From contig NZ_CP031557.1 in the NCBI RefSeq assembly GCF_003403075.1, forward strand, positions 868,001 to 932,000: 64,000 nucleotides of DNA, written 5' to 3'. Below are positions 63,518 through 64,000 of the stretch, piece after piece. Below the pieces are notes generated by a model, which was not told the origin of the DNA, did not search any database, and saw only the letters and a list, made by a program, of their open reading frames with translations. The translations under genes and the position numbers were made by a program. Every line of letters starts with the position of its first letter. Within the stretch, counting starts at the first letter, position 1. This DNA comes from Flavobacterium psychrotrophum. GTDB lineage: Bacteria > Bacteroidota > Bacteroidia > Flavobacteriales > Flavobacteriaceae.

Positions 63518-64000
63518 AACCTTAGTTTTTCGATGGCGTTGTTTATTGCTATTACATCAGCTTCTGAACTGAGTATTTGTTGGCGGTGTTTTTTTATAAG
63601 GCTTACTGCCTGTTGTATGTCCTGTATGCTTTTACCGGTTTTTTGATGCAGCCTTTCTACAAAGGCATCATCAAGGCTATAGGTGTCAATAAGGTAATCT
63701 GTGCGCACCTTTTCTAAAAAGTAAATTATCTTTTTATCAATGATTGTGTGGTGGTTACCTTCCTGAAAATAAAGGTTACCTATGGTTTTTGTAAAATCTA
63801 TGGTAGTATTAGTTACCGGGTGTATAACCGGCACTACACGCTGCCTGCGCCTGGCATTAAAAAAGATAAAGACAATGAGCGCCAACAAACCCAGATACCA
63901 AAAAGAGCTAAAGGCTGGCTGCTCCAGGAAATTGGTCAGCGTAGTATCACGGTTTTGTGCCGTAGCGTTACCTACCTGCCACAGTAGCCTGCCTGTGGGT
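63514..64000 (-). CDS. DUF4350-type membrane protein, C-terminal part (runs off right edge)
   Basis: The frame is open to the window edge. It reads PTGRLLWQVGNATAQNRDTT, a periplasmic-side segment, then a membrane helix FWYLGLLALIVFIFF, then a basic cytoplasmic stretch NARRRQRVVPVIH and a helical end with QVLSSEADVIAINNAIEKLR. This is the typical tail of DUF4350 proteins encoded with MoxR and DUF58. An apparent start at 63888 is a TTG inside the helix and is not used. The gene ends in an ATGA overlap with moxR. Confidence 0.85.
   Translation of the reverse strand, partial: PTGRLLWQVGNATAQNRDTTLTNFLEQPAFSSFWYLGLLALIVFIFFNARRRQRVVPVIHPVTNTTIDFTKTIGNLYFQEGNHHTIIDKKIIYFLEKVRTDYLIDTYSLDDAFVERLHQKTGKSIQDIQQAVSLIKKHRQQILSSEADVIAINNAIEKLRL

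Overview
The window looks like chromosomal DNA of a member of the Bacteroidota, most likely a Flavobacteriaceae bacterium close to Flavobacterium. The evidence is type IX secretion (T9SS) sorting tails of both type A and type B, SprB-type repeats, a PorP/SprF protein, AT-rich DNA with start codons that mostly lack a Shine-Dalgarno sequence, and several TAnnTTTG (-7) promoter boxes. No tRNA, rRNA, CRISPR array or intact transposase was seen.

Region 1 (1-12137) is a glucuronoxylan-use locus. A GH3 beta-xylosidase and a truncated short-chain dehydrogenase lie on the minus strand. On the plus strand follow a GH115 and a GH67 alpha-glucuronidase, xylulokinase (xylB), xylose isomerase (xylA) and a GH43 lipoprotein. 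Together they would remove (methyl)glucuronic acid from polymer and oligomers, cut the backbone to xylose, and feed xylose to xylulose 5-phosphate. A 127-bp palindromic element sits between xylA and the GH43 gene. SusC/SusD-type transporters are not in the window.

Region 2 (12138-15870) holds a structured intergenic stretch, a NarL-type two-component pair with a membrane protein, an uncharacterised 128-residue protein and a tail-collar (microcystin-dependent-protein type) protein. Region 3 (16080-24073) holds a 1507-residue SprB-repeat surface protein, a tiny signal-anchor protein, an MsrB-MsrA fusion, MazG and a secreted hypothetical protein.

Region 4 (24074-27330) is an AT-rich accessory island. 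It contains a decayed gene, an orphan RHS-core tip without the rest of the RHS protein, and small membrane or secreted genes behind it that resemble a toxin/immunity cassette. Two of its genes are broken by one missing base in a homopolymer; a third such break lies in a GNAT gene at 52.2 kb.

Region 5 (27369-34830) contains a DUF349 protein, aroE, a TonB-C-like protein, a secreted endonuclease/exonuclease/phosphatase-fold protein and a TPR membrane regulator. Region 6 (35005-51994) contains two giant T9SS type B adhesin-like proteins (2303 and about 2297 residues), then a PorP/SprF protein and a TPR/OmpA lipid-free envelope protein, the usual attachment module for such adhesins. Base composition switches sharply inside the second giant gene near 45.25 kb and stays high through the OmpA gene.

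Region 7 (52085-64000) is mostly housekeeping on the minus strand: broken GNAT, purA, fur, a Rel/SpoT (p)ppGpp enzyme, an SDR, an ArsR regulator, a cupin, a hypothetical protein, a SpoU-type rRNA methyltransferase, a lipoprotein, and a DUF58-MoxR-DUF4350 operon that runs off the right end.
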